64,000 bases of DNA from an uncultured Pelagibacteraceae bacterium (GCA_902555065.1 CACDQQ010000004.1:1-64000), one strand, 5' to 3'. Positions 1-9,328 are shown, numbered from the stretch's first letter. Program-made: numbers and translations. Notes: generated by a model not told the origin, from the sequence alone.

Positions 1-729
1 TCAAGAAAATTAGTAAATAAAAATTTAGAACAATCAGGGGTGGTTAATAAGACAACGTACAATAAACTTGTAAATAAAGTTTATGGTAATTATGGAAGAA
101 TACTTGCAGAATATCCTTTTCTTAAGGAATTTAGAAATAACAAATTAAATAATTTTATTGAAATCGAAGGCCTTGAAATCTTAAATAAAATTAAAAGGGA
201 TAAGAAAAGAGCCGTATTTGTTTCGGGACACTTCAATAACTTTGAATTGATGGCACTTCAAATAGAAAAGGCAGGAATAGAATTGTGCACTATTTATAGA
301 CCTTTAAACAATATATTTCTTAACAACACAATGGAAGAAATACGAAAAGAATTTATATGTAAAAATCAAATTAAAAAAGGAAGATCTGGTACAAGACAAA
401 TAATTGAAAATTTGAAAAAAGGTAGGTCGGTTGCTTTAATGATTGATCAAAGAGTTAGGGAAGGAATAAAAACTAATTTTTTTGGCAAACCAGCTACTAC
501 AACAACTATTCCCGCTCAATTAGTTAAAAAATATAAATGTGAGTTAGTTCCAATATATATAGAAAGAGAAAGAAAATATTATTTTAAGATGTTTGTTTCC
601 TCACCGATTAAAATTGGAAATAATAAATCAATCAAAGAAATTACAGATCATTTAAACAAAATTCTTGAGAAAATGATTTTAAAAAATATAGATCAGTGGA
701 TTTGGACACATGATAGGTGGAAAAAATAA
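1..729 (+). CDS. Lipid A biosynthesis acyltransferase (LpxL/HtrB-like), 5' end cut by window
   Basis: This is a probable lysophospholipid/lauroyl acyltransferase that adds a secondary acyl chain to lipid A at the inner membrane. The frame is open back to base 1, so the true start lies outside the window. The GTG at 40 is only the first in-frame start codon visible. The family's catalytic HxxxxE motif is seen as GHFNNFE near base 226. A later segment reads ALMIDQRVREG, followed by FFGKPATTTTIPAQL, which matches the acceptor-site region of the LPLAT family. The end of the protein (WTHDRWK) is also typical of the family. The gene converges on a DUF2093 gene that begins one base after its stop. 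The family call is confident. Which acyl chain or position it uses cannot be told. Confidence 0.85.
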   Translation, partial: SRKLVNKNLEQSGVVNKTTYNKLVNKVYGNYGRILAEYPFLKEFRNNKLNNFIEIEGLEILNKIKRDKKRAVFVSGHFNNFELMALQIEKAGIELCTIYRPLNNIFLNNTMEEIRKEFICKNQIKKGRSGTRQIIENLKKGRSVALMIDQRVREGIKTNFFGKPATTTTIPAQLVKKYKCELVPIYIERERKYYFKMFVSSPIKIGNNKSIKEITDHLNKILEKMILKNIDQWIWTHDRWKK

Positions 730-927
730 TTATCTTTTAGTTAGTGTATCTCTTTTTATCGAAGCTTCTATGTAAGAAAAATATGCTTCTTGCTCTTCAA
801 CATTCCAATAGGCAAGATTTTCAAGTGGTATTTTTTTTTGTGATACAGCACAAATAACATGGTCACCATCCTCTATAATTTCAAAATTGTTTGCTAAGTA
901 TTTTAATTTAGCTAACTTATTTAACAT
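730..927 (-). CDS. DUF2093 family small protein
   Basis: This is a 65-residue protein that resembles the alphaproteobacterial DUF2093 family. The family traits seen are a short acidic stretch ending in GDHVICAV, then IPLENLAYWNVEEQEAY in the C-terminal half. No signal peptide or membrane segment is visible. The function of the family is unknown to me. In many alphaproteobacteria the gene sits close to xseA and a lipid A acyltransferase. Here it lies tail to tail with the acyltransferase and is divergent from purD with about 22 bases between the starts, so the promoters of both must be very compact. No xseA is seen beside it. Confidence 0.75.
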   Translation of the reverse strand: MLNKLAKLKYLANNFEIIEDGDHVICAVSQKKIPLENLAYWNVEEQEAYFSYIEASIKRDTLTKR

Positions 928-949
928 ATTTAAGATATATATTTACTAG

Positions 950-2215
950 ATGAAAATTGCAATTATTGGAAGTGGCGGTAGAGAACACGCATTAGCTTAT
1001 CAATTAACTAAATCTAAAAAATTAATTAAATTATATAGCATTCCCGGGAATGCAGGCACAGCTGAAATATCTAAGAATATTGATTTAGATCCAAATAATT
1101 TTGAGGATTTATATAATTTTTTTAACAAAGAAAAAATTGAATTAGTTATTATAGGTCCTGAAAAACCTTTGGTTAAGGGAATAGTTGATTTTCTCATAAA
1201 AAAAAAAATAAAAGTATTTGGACCTAATAAAGCTGTCGCTCAATTAGAGGGATCAAAAATATTTACAAAAAAAATCTGTGAAAAATATAATATTCCTACA
1301 GCTAAATTTAAAATTTGTAATACAAAAGAAAAGGCATTTGAATTTTTATCATCATCTACTTTTCCACTTGTTATAAAAGCAGATGTATTAGCTGCAGGAA
1401 AAGGTGTTTATATTTGTAAAGAAATAGATGATGCAAAAAATGCTGTCACTGAAATTTTTGATGGTAAATTTGGTAAAACAGAACAACTTTTAATCGAGGA
1501 ATTTTTAGAAGGTGACGAAATGAGTTTTTTCATTATTTCGGATGGAATTAGTTATAAGACTTTTAATACAGCTCAAGATCACAAAAGAGTGGGTGAAGGT
1601 GATACTGGTAAAAATACAGGTGGAATGGGAGCCTATTCACCCTCAAGCTTAATTAATAAAGATTTAGAAGACAAAATTTTAAAAAAAATAATTGAACCTA
1701 CATTAAAAGCTATAAAAGAAATGAATGAAAAATATGTAGGTTTTTTATATGCAGGATTAATGATAAAAAATAATGAACCTTTTCTTATCGAATACAACGT
1801 AAGAATGGGAGATCCAGAGTGTCAAACTATTTTGCCTTTAGTAGATAGTGATTTAGTTGAAATTATAGATTCATGCTGCAATTCAAGCCTAAAAAAACAA
1901 GACATAAAGTGGAAAACTAAAAAAAGTATGTGCATTGCATTATGCTCTAAAGGGTATCCAGAAAAATATAATAAAAATATTGAGATTAACAATTTAAATG
2001 AATTTAAATCAACAGGTAATAACTTTGTTTTTCATGCTGGTACAAAAAAAGATGGAGATAAAATTTTAGCAGTTGGTGGCCGAGTGATTAATTTTGTAAA
2101 TATTTCAAATAATTTCTTATCCAGTAGAGAAGAAATTATAAGAAGAATAGAAAAACTAAATTGGAAAGATGGTTTTTATAGATCTGATATTGGCCATAAA
2201 GTAATAAATGAATGA
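950..2215 (+). CDS. purD: Phosphoribosylamine-glycine ligase
   Basis: GAR synthetase joins 5-phosphoribosylamine and glycine with ATP in the second step of de novo purine synthesis. The 421-residue length is normal. The N-terminal GSGGREHAL loop (residues 7-15) and the GPEKPLVKG segment are family hallmarks. The ATP-grasp core is visible as VIKADVLAAGKGV, NTGGMGAYSPS and EYNVRMGDPECQ, the last supplying the metal-binding acidic residues. The start ATG at 950 gives the canonical MKIAIIGSGG opening. The stop overlaps the start of rsmD by four bases (ATGA), so the two are translationally coupled. Nothing abnormal is seen. Confidence 0.97.
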   Translation: MKIAIIGSGGREHALAYQLTKSKKLIKLYSIPGNAGTAEISKNIDLDPNNFEDLYNFFNKEKIELVIIGPEKPLVKGIVDFLIKKKIKVFGPNKAVAQLEGSKIFTKKICEKYNIPTAKFKICNTKEKAFEFLSSSTFPLVIKADVLAAGKGVYICKEIDDAKNAVTEIFDGKFGKTEQLLIEEFLEGDEMSFFIISDGISYKTFNTAQDHKRVGEGDTGKNTGGMGAYSPSSLINKDLEDKILKKIIEPTLKAIKEMNEKYVGFLYAGLMIKNNEPFLIEYNVRMGDPECQTILPLVDSDLVEIIDSCCNSSLKKQDIKWKTKKSMCIALCSKGYPEKYNKNIEINNLNEFKSTGNNFVFHAGTKKDGDKILAVGGRVINFVNISNNFLSSREEIIRRIEKLNWKDGFYRSDIGHKVINE

Positions 2216-2778
2216 GAGTAATAAGTGGAAATCTTAAAGGTAAAATAATTCAAAATCCTACTGATAAGAAAACAAGACCATTAAGGGATATGGTAAGAGA
2301 ATCTATATTTAATATCCTTGAGCACTCTAAAAATCAAAAAATAGATTTTAAAAAAGGAGTCGTTTTAGATTTATTCTCCGGTTCAGGATCATTTGGCATT
2401 GAATGTTTATCTAGAGGGGTTAAAAAAGTTTATTTTATTGAAAATTATAAGCCATCTTTAAAAATTTTAAAAAAAAATTTAGATGATTTAAAAATTAATC
2501 TAAATTCGGTAATTATTGAAAAAAATGTATATGAAATCTCAAATGAAGATGTAAATGATGAAAAAATCGATTTAATTTATTTAGACCCACCATTTAAGGA
2601 TAGAAACATAAATAAATTATTGGAAAAAATAAAAAATTTTAAATTAGCTCAATCAAATACATCGATCATCATTCACAGAAACAAGAAATACAAGGATGAA
2701 TTCATTAAAGAATTTAAAATTTTTAGAGAACAATCATATGGTATTTCAAAGATAATTTTTGGAAAAATATTATTTTAA
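2212..2778 (+). CDS. rsmD: 16S rRNA (guanine966-N2)-methyltransferase
   Basis: RsmD methylates G966 of 16S rRNA in the assembled small subunit, using S-adenosylmethionine. The protein has 188 residues. It begins MRVISGNLKGK, as RsmD proteins do, and carries the RPLRDMVRESIFNIL segment. The SAM-binding motif is LDLFSGSGSFGIE (about residues 49-61), and the catalytic DPPF tetrapeptide is present (about residue 125). It overlaps the purD stop by four bases and is co-transcribed with it. Its last 9 bases overlap the end of the convergent pgi gene. The assignment is firm because of the RsmD-type N-terminus together with DPPF. Confidence 0.93.
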   Translation: MRVISGNLKGKIIQNPTDKKTRPLRDMVRESIFNILEHSKNQKIDFKKGVVLDLFSGSGSFGIECLSRGVKKVYFIENYKPSLKILKKNLDDLKINLNSVIIEKNVYEISNEDVNDEKIDLIYLDPPFKDRNINKLLEKIKNFKLAQSNTSIIIHRNKKYKDEFIKEFKIFREQSYGISKIIFGKILF

Positions 2779-3942
2779 GATCTTTTTCGTTTCTTTTTTA
2801 ATCAATTCAACAGATGGCTGATCTAATGGATTTACTTTGAGAAGTTTACCTAAGAGTAAAGTTTCTAATATAAAAAAACAAAATAACTCACCCATAGTTT
2901 CTTCATTTTTGACTAATAAATCAAAACATCTAAAAGGTATTTTTTTGCGTTTAAAAATATTTTGAGTAGCTTTTTTTTGAGTATTAATAACATTATCAAT
3001 ATTTTTATTTTTTAAGTTCTTAAAACTATCAATTAGATAGGAGTTGCTAAAATTAAAAGATTTGAGATTTATTGTGCTAAAAAAGGTAAAAAAATTATCT
3101 TTATATCCATCTAAATAGAGCTGCAAAAGACTATGATTATCTTTAGGCATTGTCGATATTATTGGAAATAAACCTTTATTACTTTTGCCCAAGCTTTCAG
3201 CTGTTAATTGTTTGTACCATTCTAAAAAATTATTTGAACTCTCATCATAATTTAAAATAACAGAATTTCTTTTACCTTGTTTAATATTTTTATAAATACA
3301 CAAAACATTATTTACTAAAAATTTTATAAAAAACTTATTTTTTATGAGATAATTGAATCTTTTAAATTTTTTCTCTTTCAGTCCCATCAGTTCAGCTGGG
3401 ATCATGCCTACTTCGGAAAGCACTGAGTATCTTCCACCAATATAATTTTTATGTTCGATAACATCAGCTTTTAATTTACTTGCTAATTTATTTAAAATAC
3501 TAATTTTGTTCTCAGTAATTATCAGGTTATCATTTCTTTTTTGACGGCTTAAAATTAAATTAAAATTTGCAAATGTTTCTAGAGTGTTTCCTGATTTTGA
3601 AATTATGATATTTAATTTTTTGCCGTTATTACTGAAATTTTTATTACTTTGTAAATTATCATAAAACGTAAATTTTTTTTTTATTTTGTTATTTAAAAAA
3701 TCATAAATAGCTTGAGCTCCTAAAATAGAACCTCCCATACCAATTAAATTATAACTTTTATATTTTTTAAGTTTTTTTAAATTGTTTTTGGTGACATCGT
3801 ATTTATAATTTGAACAAAGTGATTTTAATAAAGGATATTTTAAAATTAGCTTGTTAAGGTTTAGACTGCTAACAATTTTCTTTTGCTGAGCTTTATTTAA
3901 TTTATAATTAAAATTTTCATAATTAATATTTTTTGTTCTCAT
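2770..3942 (-). CDS. pgi: Glucose-6-phosphate isomerase (short form)
   Basis: This enzyme interconverts glucose-6-phosphate and fructose-6-phosphate in upper glycolysis and gluconeogenesis. Visible SIS-fold hallmarks are YNLIGMGGSILGAQAI (about residues 64-79), the phosphate-binding IISKSGNTLET, the catalytic-glutamate region GGRYSVLSEVGMIPAEL, and KDNHSLLQLYLDG with the ring-opening histidine. The C-terminal lysine segment NPLDQPSVELIKKETK is also present. At 390 residues it is clearly shorter than the roughly 550-residue enterobacterial enzyme, but all catalytic segments are kept. It is encoded three bases downstream of the small lipoprotein gene and may be the last gene of the leftward ileS operon. 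Confidence 0.9.
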   Translation of the reverse strand: MRTKNINYENFNYKLNKAQQKKIVSSLNLNKLILKYPLLKSLCSNYKYDVTKNNLKKLKKYKSYNLIGMGGSILGAQAIYDFLNNKIKKKFTFYDNLQSNKNFSNNGKKLNIIISKSGNTLETFANFNLILSRQKRNDNLIITENKISILNKLASKLKADVIEHKNYIGGRYSVLSEVGMIPAELMGLKEKKFKRFNYLIKNKFFIKFLVNNVLCIYKNIKQGKRNSVILNYDESSNNFLEWYKQLTAESLGKSNKGLFPIISTMPKDNHSLLQLYLDGYKDNFFTFFSTINLKSFNFSNSYLIDSFKNLKNKNIDNVINTQKKATQNIFKRKKIPFRCFDLLVKNEETMGELFCFFILETLLLGKLLKVNPLDQPSVELIKKETKKILK

Positions 3943-3945
3943 TAA

Positions 3946-4260
3946 TTATTCAATTTTCTTCAACATTTCATTTAATAAATTTGAGTCATCACTACTCTGC
4001 TTTGAAGAATTATTTTCTTTAATTTTAAGTAATTCTTTTACATCCTCAGAATTATCAGATTTTTTTATCTCTAAGTCATCTCCAGGTTTGGGTAATCTGT
4101 TCATGTCTGGTGGCATTTGAAGAGGATTCTTTTTTTTAACCAAAAATTCATCGCTTTGATCTGATCTTTTCTGACCTTCCAAAGCTTCTTTTACTCCTCC
4201 ACAGTTAGCCAATAGAGGCACTAAGAATATTGATAAAATTAAGCTAAATTTATTTCTCAT
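3946..4260 (-). CDS. DUF3035 / BamF-like outer-membrane lipoprotein
   Basis: This is a small lipoprotein. I chose the ATG at 4260 because it places a lysine-containing N-terminus, a hydrophobic stretch and a lipobox (VPLLANC, cysteine near residue 21) right at the start. The longer open frame to 4314 would bury these. The mature part contains SDEFLVKKKNPLQMPPDM followed by LPKPG, matching the alphaproteobacterial DUF3035 family, which is described as the BamF subunit of the beta-barrel assembly machinery. The C-terminal half is acidic and low complexity. Its neighbour lspA encodes the peptidase that would process its own signal peptide, and the two genes overlap by 11 bases. The family call rests on a short conserved motif. 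Confidence 0.72.
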   Translation of the reverse strand: MRNKFSLILSIFLVPLLANCGGVKEALEGQKRSDQSDEFLVKKKNPLQMPPDMNRLPKPGDDLEIKKSDNSEDVKELLKIKENNSSKQSSDDSNLLNEMLKKIE

Positions 4261-4747
4261 AATTTTTTTGTTTATAAAATATAAATTCGGAGAAAATAAG
4301 ACATATAATTCCAATTGTTATAAATATATCAGCAACATTAAAAATAAACCAATGATATCCAGCATAATTTAAATCTATAAAGTCTGGAACAGCTCTGTAA
4401 TAAACTCGGTCAAATAAGTTTCCTAAAGAACCTCCTAATATGATCATTAAAAAAAAAGATTTAATTTTTGTTTCTATATAAGCAAAATACAGTATTGCGA
4501 TGTTTATAATAATAATAATTGCAGTAAATAAATTATAGAAGAGATTGTCCTCTGATGAAAATAAGCCAAATCCAATACCTGTATTCCAAACCAAATAAAT
4601 ATTTAAGTATTGATTTATATAAAAATCAACTTGTCCTTCGTTATTTAAAATATTTAAAATATAGATTTTTGAAAATCTATCTAAAGCAAAACAAACCACT
4701 AAAAATATAAAACCTATAAGAAGTTTATTTAATTTTTCATTTCCCAT
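4250..4747 (-). CDS. lspA: Lipoprotein signal peptidase (signal peptidase II)
   Basis: This inner-membrane aspartyl protease removes the signal peptide of prolipoproteins after diacylglyceryl transfer. The 165 residues form four membrane segments. Family motifs visible are an N-terminal DRFSKIYIL, NTGIGFGLF, GGSLGNLFDRVYYRAVPDFIDL (first catalytic Asp region) and FNVADIFITIG (second catalytic Asp). The gene overlaps the end of ileS by 11 bases and the lipoprotein gene downstream. This is the widespread ribF-ileS-lspA order. Confidence 0.95.
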   Translation of the reverse strand: MGNEKLNKLLIGFIFLVVCFALDRFSKIYILNILNNEGQVDFYINQYLNIYLVWNTGIGFGLFSSEDNLFYNLFTAIIIIINIAILYFAYIETKIKSFFLMIILGGSLGNLFDRVYYRAVPDFIDLNYAGYHWFIFNVADIFITIGIICLIFSEFIFYKQKNYEK

Positions 4748-7490
4748 TTGTATTTAAAAGTCCACAATTTGGTCTTTCACAACTCGTTTCAAAAATTTTC
4801 CAACAAATAGGACATTTATTTCCTTGTGCCTTTTTTGCAACTACGTCAATACTATTTTTTAAATTTTCATCTTTAATTACAGATGCAGATGAGGTTATAC
4901 AAATTTCAGAAAAATTGATATTTTTTGCCTTATCGTAAAATTCTTTATTTAACTTTATTTCAATCATTGCCTCTAAACTTGAACCAATTGATTTTTCAGC
5001 TCTCATGTTCTCAATTGAAATATTTGCCACATCTCTAATTTTTTTTACATATTCCCAATCTGAGCTTATTTCTTCATTATTCCAAAAATTTGGGACGGAA
5101 ACAAAATTTTGCAAATGTATACTTTGTGTATCTTCTTCTTTTTTAACCAATTGATAAATTTCTTCAGTTGTAAAAGATAATATTGGAGCAAACCATTTAA
5201 GGAGACATTGTAAAATAATATTTAAAAGAGTTATGCAGTTCTTTCTTTTATCAGAATTTAATGCCTCACAATATAAAGTGTCTTTCCTAATATCAAAATA
5301 AAAGGCTGAAAGCTCTACTGTACAAAAATTTAGTAATTCTTTGTATAGGTTGTGAAAGTTATAAACTTTAAAATTATTTTTAAAATTCTCATTTATTGTA
5401 TAAATTCTATGAAGCATAAATTTTTCAAGTGAGTTAAAGTTTTCAAAATTAACTTTTTCAAAGTCAAGATTTTCATATTGATCTTGTATATTTCCTAAAA
5501 GATATCTAAACGTATTTCTAATTTTTCTATACGACTCTGCATGTTGATCTAAAATTGAATAGTCTATTCTAAGATCCTCAGCATAATTTGAAGATGCTAC
5601 CCAAATTCTTAATATATCAGCTCCATATTTTTTAAGTATATCTTGCGGAGCAATTACGTTACCTGTTGATTTTGACATTTTTAGACCTTTTCCATCTACG
5701 ACAAAACCATGCGAAAGAATGCTTTCAAATGGAGCAACACCTCTGGTTCCACATGACTCTAGCAATGAGGAGTGAAACCAACCTCTATGTTGATCTGAAC
5801 CCTCTAAATACATAGATGCTGGCCATTTAAGATCATCTCTTTTTTCTAAGACAAACGAATGAGTGGATCCACTGTCAAACCAAACTTCAACTATATCTGA
5901 TAATTTTTCATAATCTTCCGCTTTATATTTATCTCCAAGAAAGACCTGGTAATCTTCATTAAACCAACAATCAGAACCCTCTTTTTCATAAATTTTTGCA
6001 ATATTTTCAAAAACTTCATCATCAACTAAAACATTACCTGTTTTTTTTGAAATAAAAATCGGTAGCGGCACACCCCAAACTCTCTGTCTTGATACACACC
6101 AATCAGGTCTAGTTTCAATCATTGATTTTATTCTTTCTTTTCCTTTGGAAGGATAAAAATCTGTATTATCGATAGCTTTTAAAGCTTTATCTCTTAACCC
6201 ATGACTTTCCATGGAAATAAACCATTGTGGAGTTGCTCTGTGAACTAGTGGAGCTTTTGATCTCCAAGAATGAGGATAAGAGTGGGTAAGTTTTCCGTTT
6301 GTTACTAAATTTTTTTGTTCATCTAATTTTTCAATAATTAAATTATTGGCCTTAAAAATATGTAAACCTTCAAAAAGTTTAATTTCATTTGTATATTTTC
6401 CATCACCATCAACTGTTTCAATTGCTTTAATATTATTATTTAAACAAAGATTAAAATCATCAGGTCCATGACTTGGAGCGCAGTGGACTATGCCTGTACC
6501 TTGCTCAGTAGTAACAAAATTAGCCTCAAGCATTGGGATATCATAATCATATCCAATTTTAGAAAATGGATGACTGCAAACCGTTGCTTTTAAATCTTTT
6601 CCTAAAAATTCGTTTAAAACTTTTATATTTTCTATAGATGTATCTTTTTTAAAAGGTTCTAGTAAATCTTTTGCGATTACTATTTTTCTATCGACAAAAT
6701 TTTTGTTATCATTTATTTCAAGCAAAACATATTTTAGACCAGCATTGTAAGCTAAAGCTTTATTTGCAGGAATAGTCCATGGAGTTGTGGTCCAAATTAT
6801 TACATCAGCACCTTTAATAATATCTAAATTTGAAACTTTCACTTTGAAGGCTGCATAAATTGTATCTGAAACATGATCCATGTATTCAACTTCAGCATCA
6901 GCTAAAGCTGTTTTTTCAACAGTTGACCAAAGAACAGGCTTGTAACCTCTATAAAGACTTCCTTCTTTAAGAAATTTTCCAAGTTCTCTAACTATTTGAG
7001 CTTCCGCATCAAATGACATTGTTGAATAGTAATTTTCCCAATCACCAATTACCCCAAGTCTTGTAAATTCTCCCTTATGGACGTCTATCCATTTATTTGC
7101 AAATTCCCTACATTCTTTTCTGAATTCAATAATTGGAACATCATTTTTATTTTTTTTATTCTTTTTGTATTGTTCTTCAATTTTCCACTCAATAGGCAAA
7201 CCGTGGCAATCCCAACCAGGAACATAAACTGAATCCTTTCCATCCATTTGATGAAATTTTGTAATTATATCTTTTAAAATTTTATTCAAAGCGGTACCCA
7301 TATGAATATTTCCATTTGCATAAGGAGGCCCATCATGGAGCACAAATTTTTCTTGCCCTTTACTTTTTTTTCTTAACAAATTGTACAGGTCAATTTTTTT
7401 CCAAAATTCAATGTAATTTGGCTCCTTGTTTGGCAAATTTGCCTTCATTGAGAATTTTGTTTTAGGTAGATTTATATGTTCCTTGCTCAT
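4737..7490 (-). CDS. ileS: Isoleucyl-tRNA synthetase
   Basis: This cytoplasmic class I aminoacyl-tRNA synthetase charges tRNA-Ile and edits valine. The 917-residue length is standard for bacterial type IleRS. The HIGH-equivalent is HMGT at residues 63-66, after LHDGPPYANGNI. The editing domain carries IIWTTTPWTIPANKA. The KMSKS loop is intact at about residue 602, and the SDQHRGWFHSSLL segment precedes it. The C-terminal zinc finger CPIC...C...PNC is retained, which marks the bacterial form. It lies six bases downstream of ribF and overlaps lspA. Confidence 0.97.
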   Translation of the reverse strand: MSKEHINLPKTKFSMKANLPNKEPNYIEFWKKIDLYNLLRKKSKGQEKFVLHDGPPYANGNIHMGTALNKILKDIITKFHQMDGKDSVYVPGWDCHGLPIEWKIEEQYKKNKKNKNDVPIIEFRKECREFANKWIDVHKGEFTRLGVIGDWENYYSTMSFDAEAQIVRELGKFLKEGSLYRGYKPVLWSTVEKTALADAEVEYMDHVSDTIYAAFKVKVSNLDIIKGADVIIWTTTPWTIPANKALAYNAGLKYVLLEINDNKNFVDRKIVIAKDLLEPFKKDTSIENIKVLNEFLGKDLKATVCSHPFSKIGYDYDIPMLEANFVTTEQGTGIVHCAPSHGPDDFNLCLNNNIKAIETVDGDGKYTNEIKLFEGLHIFKANNLIIEKLDEQKNLVTNGKLTHSYPHSWRSKAPLVHRATPQWFISMESHGLRDKALKAIDNTDFYPSKGKERIKSMIETRPDWCVSRQRVWGVPLPIFISKKTGNVLVDDEVFENIAKIYEKEGSDCWFNEDYQVFLGDKYKAEDYEKLSDIVEVWFDSGSTHSFVLEKRDDLKWPASMYLEGSDQHRGWFHSSLLESCGTRGVAPFESILSHGFVVDGKGLKMSKSTGNVIAPQDILKKYGADILRIWVASSNYAEDLRIDYSILDQHAESYRKIRNTFRYLLGNIQDQYENLDFEKVNFENFNSLEKFMLHRIYTINENFKNNFKVYNFHNLYKELLNFCTVELSAFYFDIRKDTLYCEALNSDKRKNCITLLNIILQCLLKWFAPILSFTTEEIYQLVKKEEDTQSIHLQNFVSVPNFWNNEEISSDWEYVKKIRDVANISIENMRAEKSIGSSLEAMIEIKLNKEFYDKAKNINFSEICITSSASVIKDENLKNSIDVVAKKAQGNKCPICWKIFETSCERPNCGLLNTNGK

Positions 7491-7496
7491 GATATT

Positions 7497-8423
7497 TTAT
7501 CTTTTAGCAACTTTAATATCTTTCTTTATCTGTTTTTTTAAAGCATCAATATTTTTAAATTTAGTTTCTCCTCTAATAAATTTTGTAAAATTAATAGTTA
7601 GATTTTTATTATAAAGATTTCCAGAAAATTTAAATAGATTTACCTCTAATAATAATTTTTTTTGATTAAAAGTAGGTCTATAACCGATATTTGCTATTCC
7701 TTTGATCCTTTTTCTGTTTTTTTCAATATAAACATCAACTGCATAAACTCCTACCTTTGGTATTACATAATTTTTTATATTAATGTTGCATGTTGGAAAG
7801 CCAATTTTTCTTCCCATCATTCTGCCCTTTTCAACAACACCTTCTATTGACCAATCTCTAGATAAAAGTTGATTTGCAATTTTTAAACTACCATTTTCAA
7901 TTAATTTTCTTATTAATGTTGAAGAAATAATTTTATTTTTTTTATATAACGGTTTTGGATTAATTAATTTATAATTATATTTTTCTTGATATCTTTTTAA
8001 TAAATCTACGTCTCCCTCTCTTCTGTTACCAAATCTAAAGTTATTACTAACGAAGATATAGTCTGCACTTAACTTTTTACATAAAATATTTTTAATAAAA
8101 TTATGACAAGATATTTTAGAGAATTTTTTGTCAAATTTTTTATTTATTAAAAAATCTACGTTATAATCACTAAAATATTTGCTTTTTTGATTAAGATTTG
8201 AAAGTCGATAATTGGTAATACTTTTATTAAAATACATTTTAGGTATTGGATCAAAAGTCACTACTCCAATTTTTGAATTATATTTTTTTTTATATTTTTT
8301 TGCTTCTTTGAATAACCTTTGATGGCCTAAGTGTAACCCATCAAAATTACCAATCAATATCATGGCATTTTGATGTTTTCTTAAGATCTTGAAATTTTTG
8401 TAGATTTTAATTTTGTTCACCAT
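7497..8423 (-). CDS. ribF: Bifunctional riboflavin kinase / FAD synthetase
   Basis: RibF phosphorylates riboflavin to FMN and adenylylates FMN to FAD. In the 308-residue protein the N-terminal FAD-synthetase domain shows IGNFDGLHLGHQRLF (about residues 24-38) and FVSNNFRFGNRREGD. It ends with the ISSTLIRKLIENG segment. The C-terminal flavokinase domain begins near residue 193 with the GRKIGFPTCNI signature and includes GVYAVDV and IANIGYRPTF. The start overlaps the end of the HAD hydrolase gene by seven bases, so it is probably co-translated. Both domains look intact. Confidence 0.95.
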   Translation of the reverse strand: MVNKIKIYKNFKILRKHQNAMILIGNFDGLHLGHQRLFKEAKKYKKKYNSKIGVVTFDPIPKMYFNKSITNYRLSNLNQKSKYFSDYNVDFLINKKFDKKFSKISCHNFIKNILCKKLSADYIFVSNNFRFGNRREGDVDLLKRYQEKYNYKLINPKPLYKKNKIISSTLIRKLIENGSLKIANQLLSRDWSIEGVVEKGRMMGRKIGFPTCNINIKNYVIPKVGVYAVDVYIEKNRKRIKGIANIGYRPTFNQKKLLLEVNLFKFSGNLYNKNLTINFTKFIRGETKFKNIDALKKQIKKDIKVAKR

Positions 8424-9232
8424 TTTAATTTTGTTTGGGTGTAATTCACACTCACTCCATATTTTTTTTCTAATTTATCAATATTTAAACTACTTAATTC
8501 TTTTTTATGTATACCACTCGTTATTAACAAATTGTCAAAATTTTGAATATTAGCTCCTTTTATATCTGTGTTCATATTATCTCCGATACATAAAACATTT
8601 TTACCATGTATGTTAGCAGATAAATTGTAAACTGGAGGATAAGGTTTTCCAAAGTAAATTACTTTCCCACCAATTTCTTCAAATATTTTTGCAACTGATC
8701 CAGCGCAAAACTCTCTAACATCTCCTCTATCTACAATTAGGTCTGGATTGGTACAAACAAATTTTTTATTTGAAAATTTCTCAAGTAAATCTTTATAATA
8801 TTCTAGTTTTGTTTCATGATCTTCAAATAACCCTGTACAAATAAAATAATCAGCTTGATTAATATTGCTAACTTTATTTTGTTCAAATCTTTTAAATAAG
8901 TCAAAATCTCTTGGTGGTCCAATGTGATAAAATTTTGCATTTAGAAAATTTTCCATTAAATATTTTAGTGAAGCTTCTCCTGAGGTATATACATCTTCAT
9001 AAAATTTTTTGAGCCCCATTTTTTTCAAAAAATTAATAACTGTGGAATTTGGTCTTGGCGCATTAGTAAGTAATACAAACTCTTTATTATTTTTTTTTAA
9101 ATTTTCTAATACTTCAATAGAATCCTCAAAAATTTGTAAGCCATTATGGATCACTCCCCATATGTCAATAAAAAATAATTCGTAACTGTTTATTTTAGAT
9201 CTTAATCCATCTTTATCTAAGTTTTGGGGCAT
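8417..9232 (-). CDS. HAD superfamily class IIA hydrolase (TIGR01459-like)
   Basis: This is a 271-residue HAD phosphatase of the class IIA type seen next to ribF in alphaproteobacteria. Motif I is FFIDIWGVIHNG with the nucleophile at D23. Motif II is VLLTNAPRP. The cap region contains FICTGLFEDHETKLEYY, and motif IV is VLCIGDNMNTDIKGAN. In the same class, NagD and 4-nitrophenylphosphatase relatives act on small phosphorylated metabolites. The physiological substrate here is unknown to me. Adjacency to ribF hints at, but does not prove, a flavin-nucleotide or precursor phosphatase role. It appears to be the first gene of the leftward operon, divergent from groES. Confidence 0.85.
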   Translation of the reverse strand: MPQNLDKDGLRSKINSYELFFIDIWGVIHNGLQIFEDSIEVLENLKKNNKEFVLLTNAPRPNSTVINFLKKMGLKKFYEDVYTSGEASLKYLMENFLNAKFYHIGPPRDFDLFKRFEQNKVSNINQADYFICTGLFEDHETKLEYYKDLLEKFSNKKFVCTNPDLIVDRGDVREFCAGSVAKIFEEIGGKVIYFGKPYPPVYNLSANIHGKNVLCIGDNMNTDIKGANIQNFDNLLITSGIHKKELSSLNIDKLEKKYGVSVNYTQTKLKW

Positions 9233-9299
9233 ACTTGAGGTATAGCTTAAAAATATGCTTTATTCTTGGGTTTTTTAGACCATAATTTTTATTCAAGAT

Positions 9300-9328
9300 C
9301 TTGAAAATTATTAAATATGTCTCTATAT
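9300..9328 (+). promoter_or_regulatory. Putative sigma-32 (RpoH) promoter of groESL
   Basis: A CTTGAAA box at 9300-9306 is followed after 14 bases by CTCTATAT at 9321-9328. The RpoH consensus is CTTGAAA, an 11-16 base spacer, then CCCCATNT; the second box matches at 5 of 7 informative positions. The first box is half of a perfect 14-bp palindrome (9292-9305). The same nine bases GATCTTGAA occur at the equivalent place upstream of the hsp20 gene. No CIRCE inverted repeat is present, which favours sigma-factor control over HrcA control. Confidence 0.6.
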
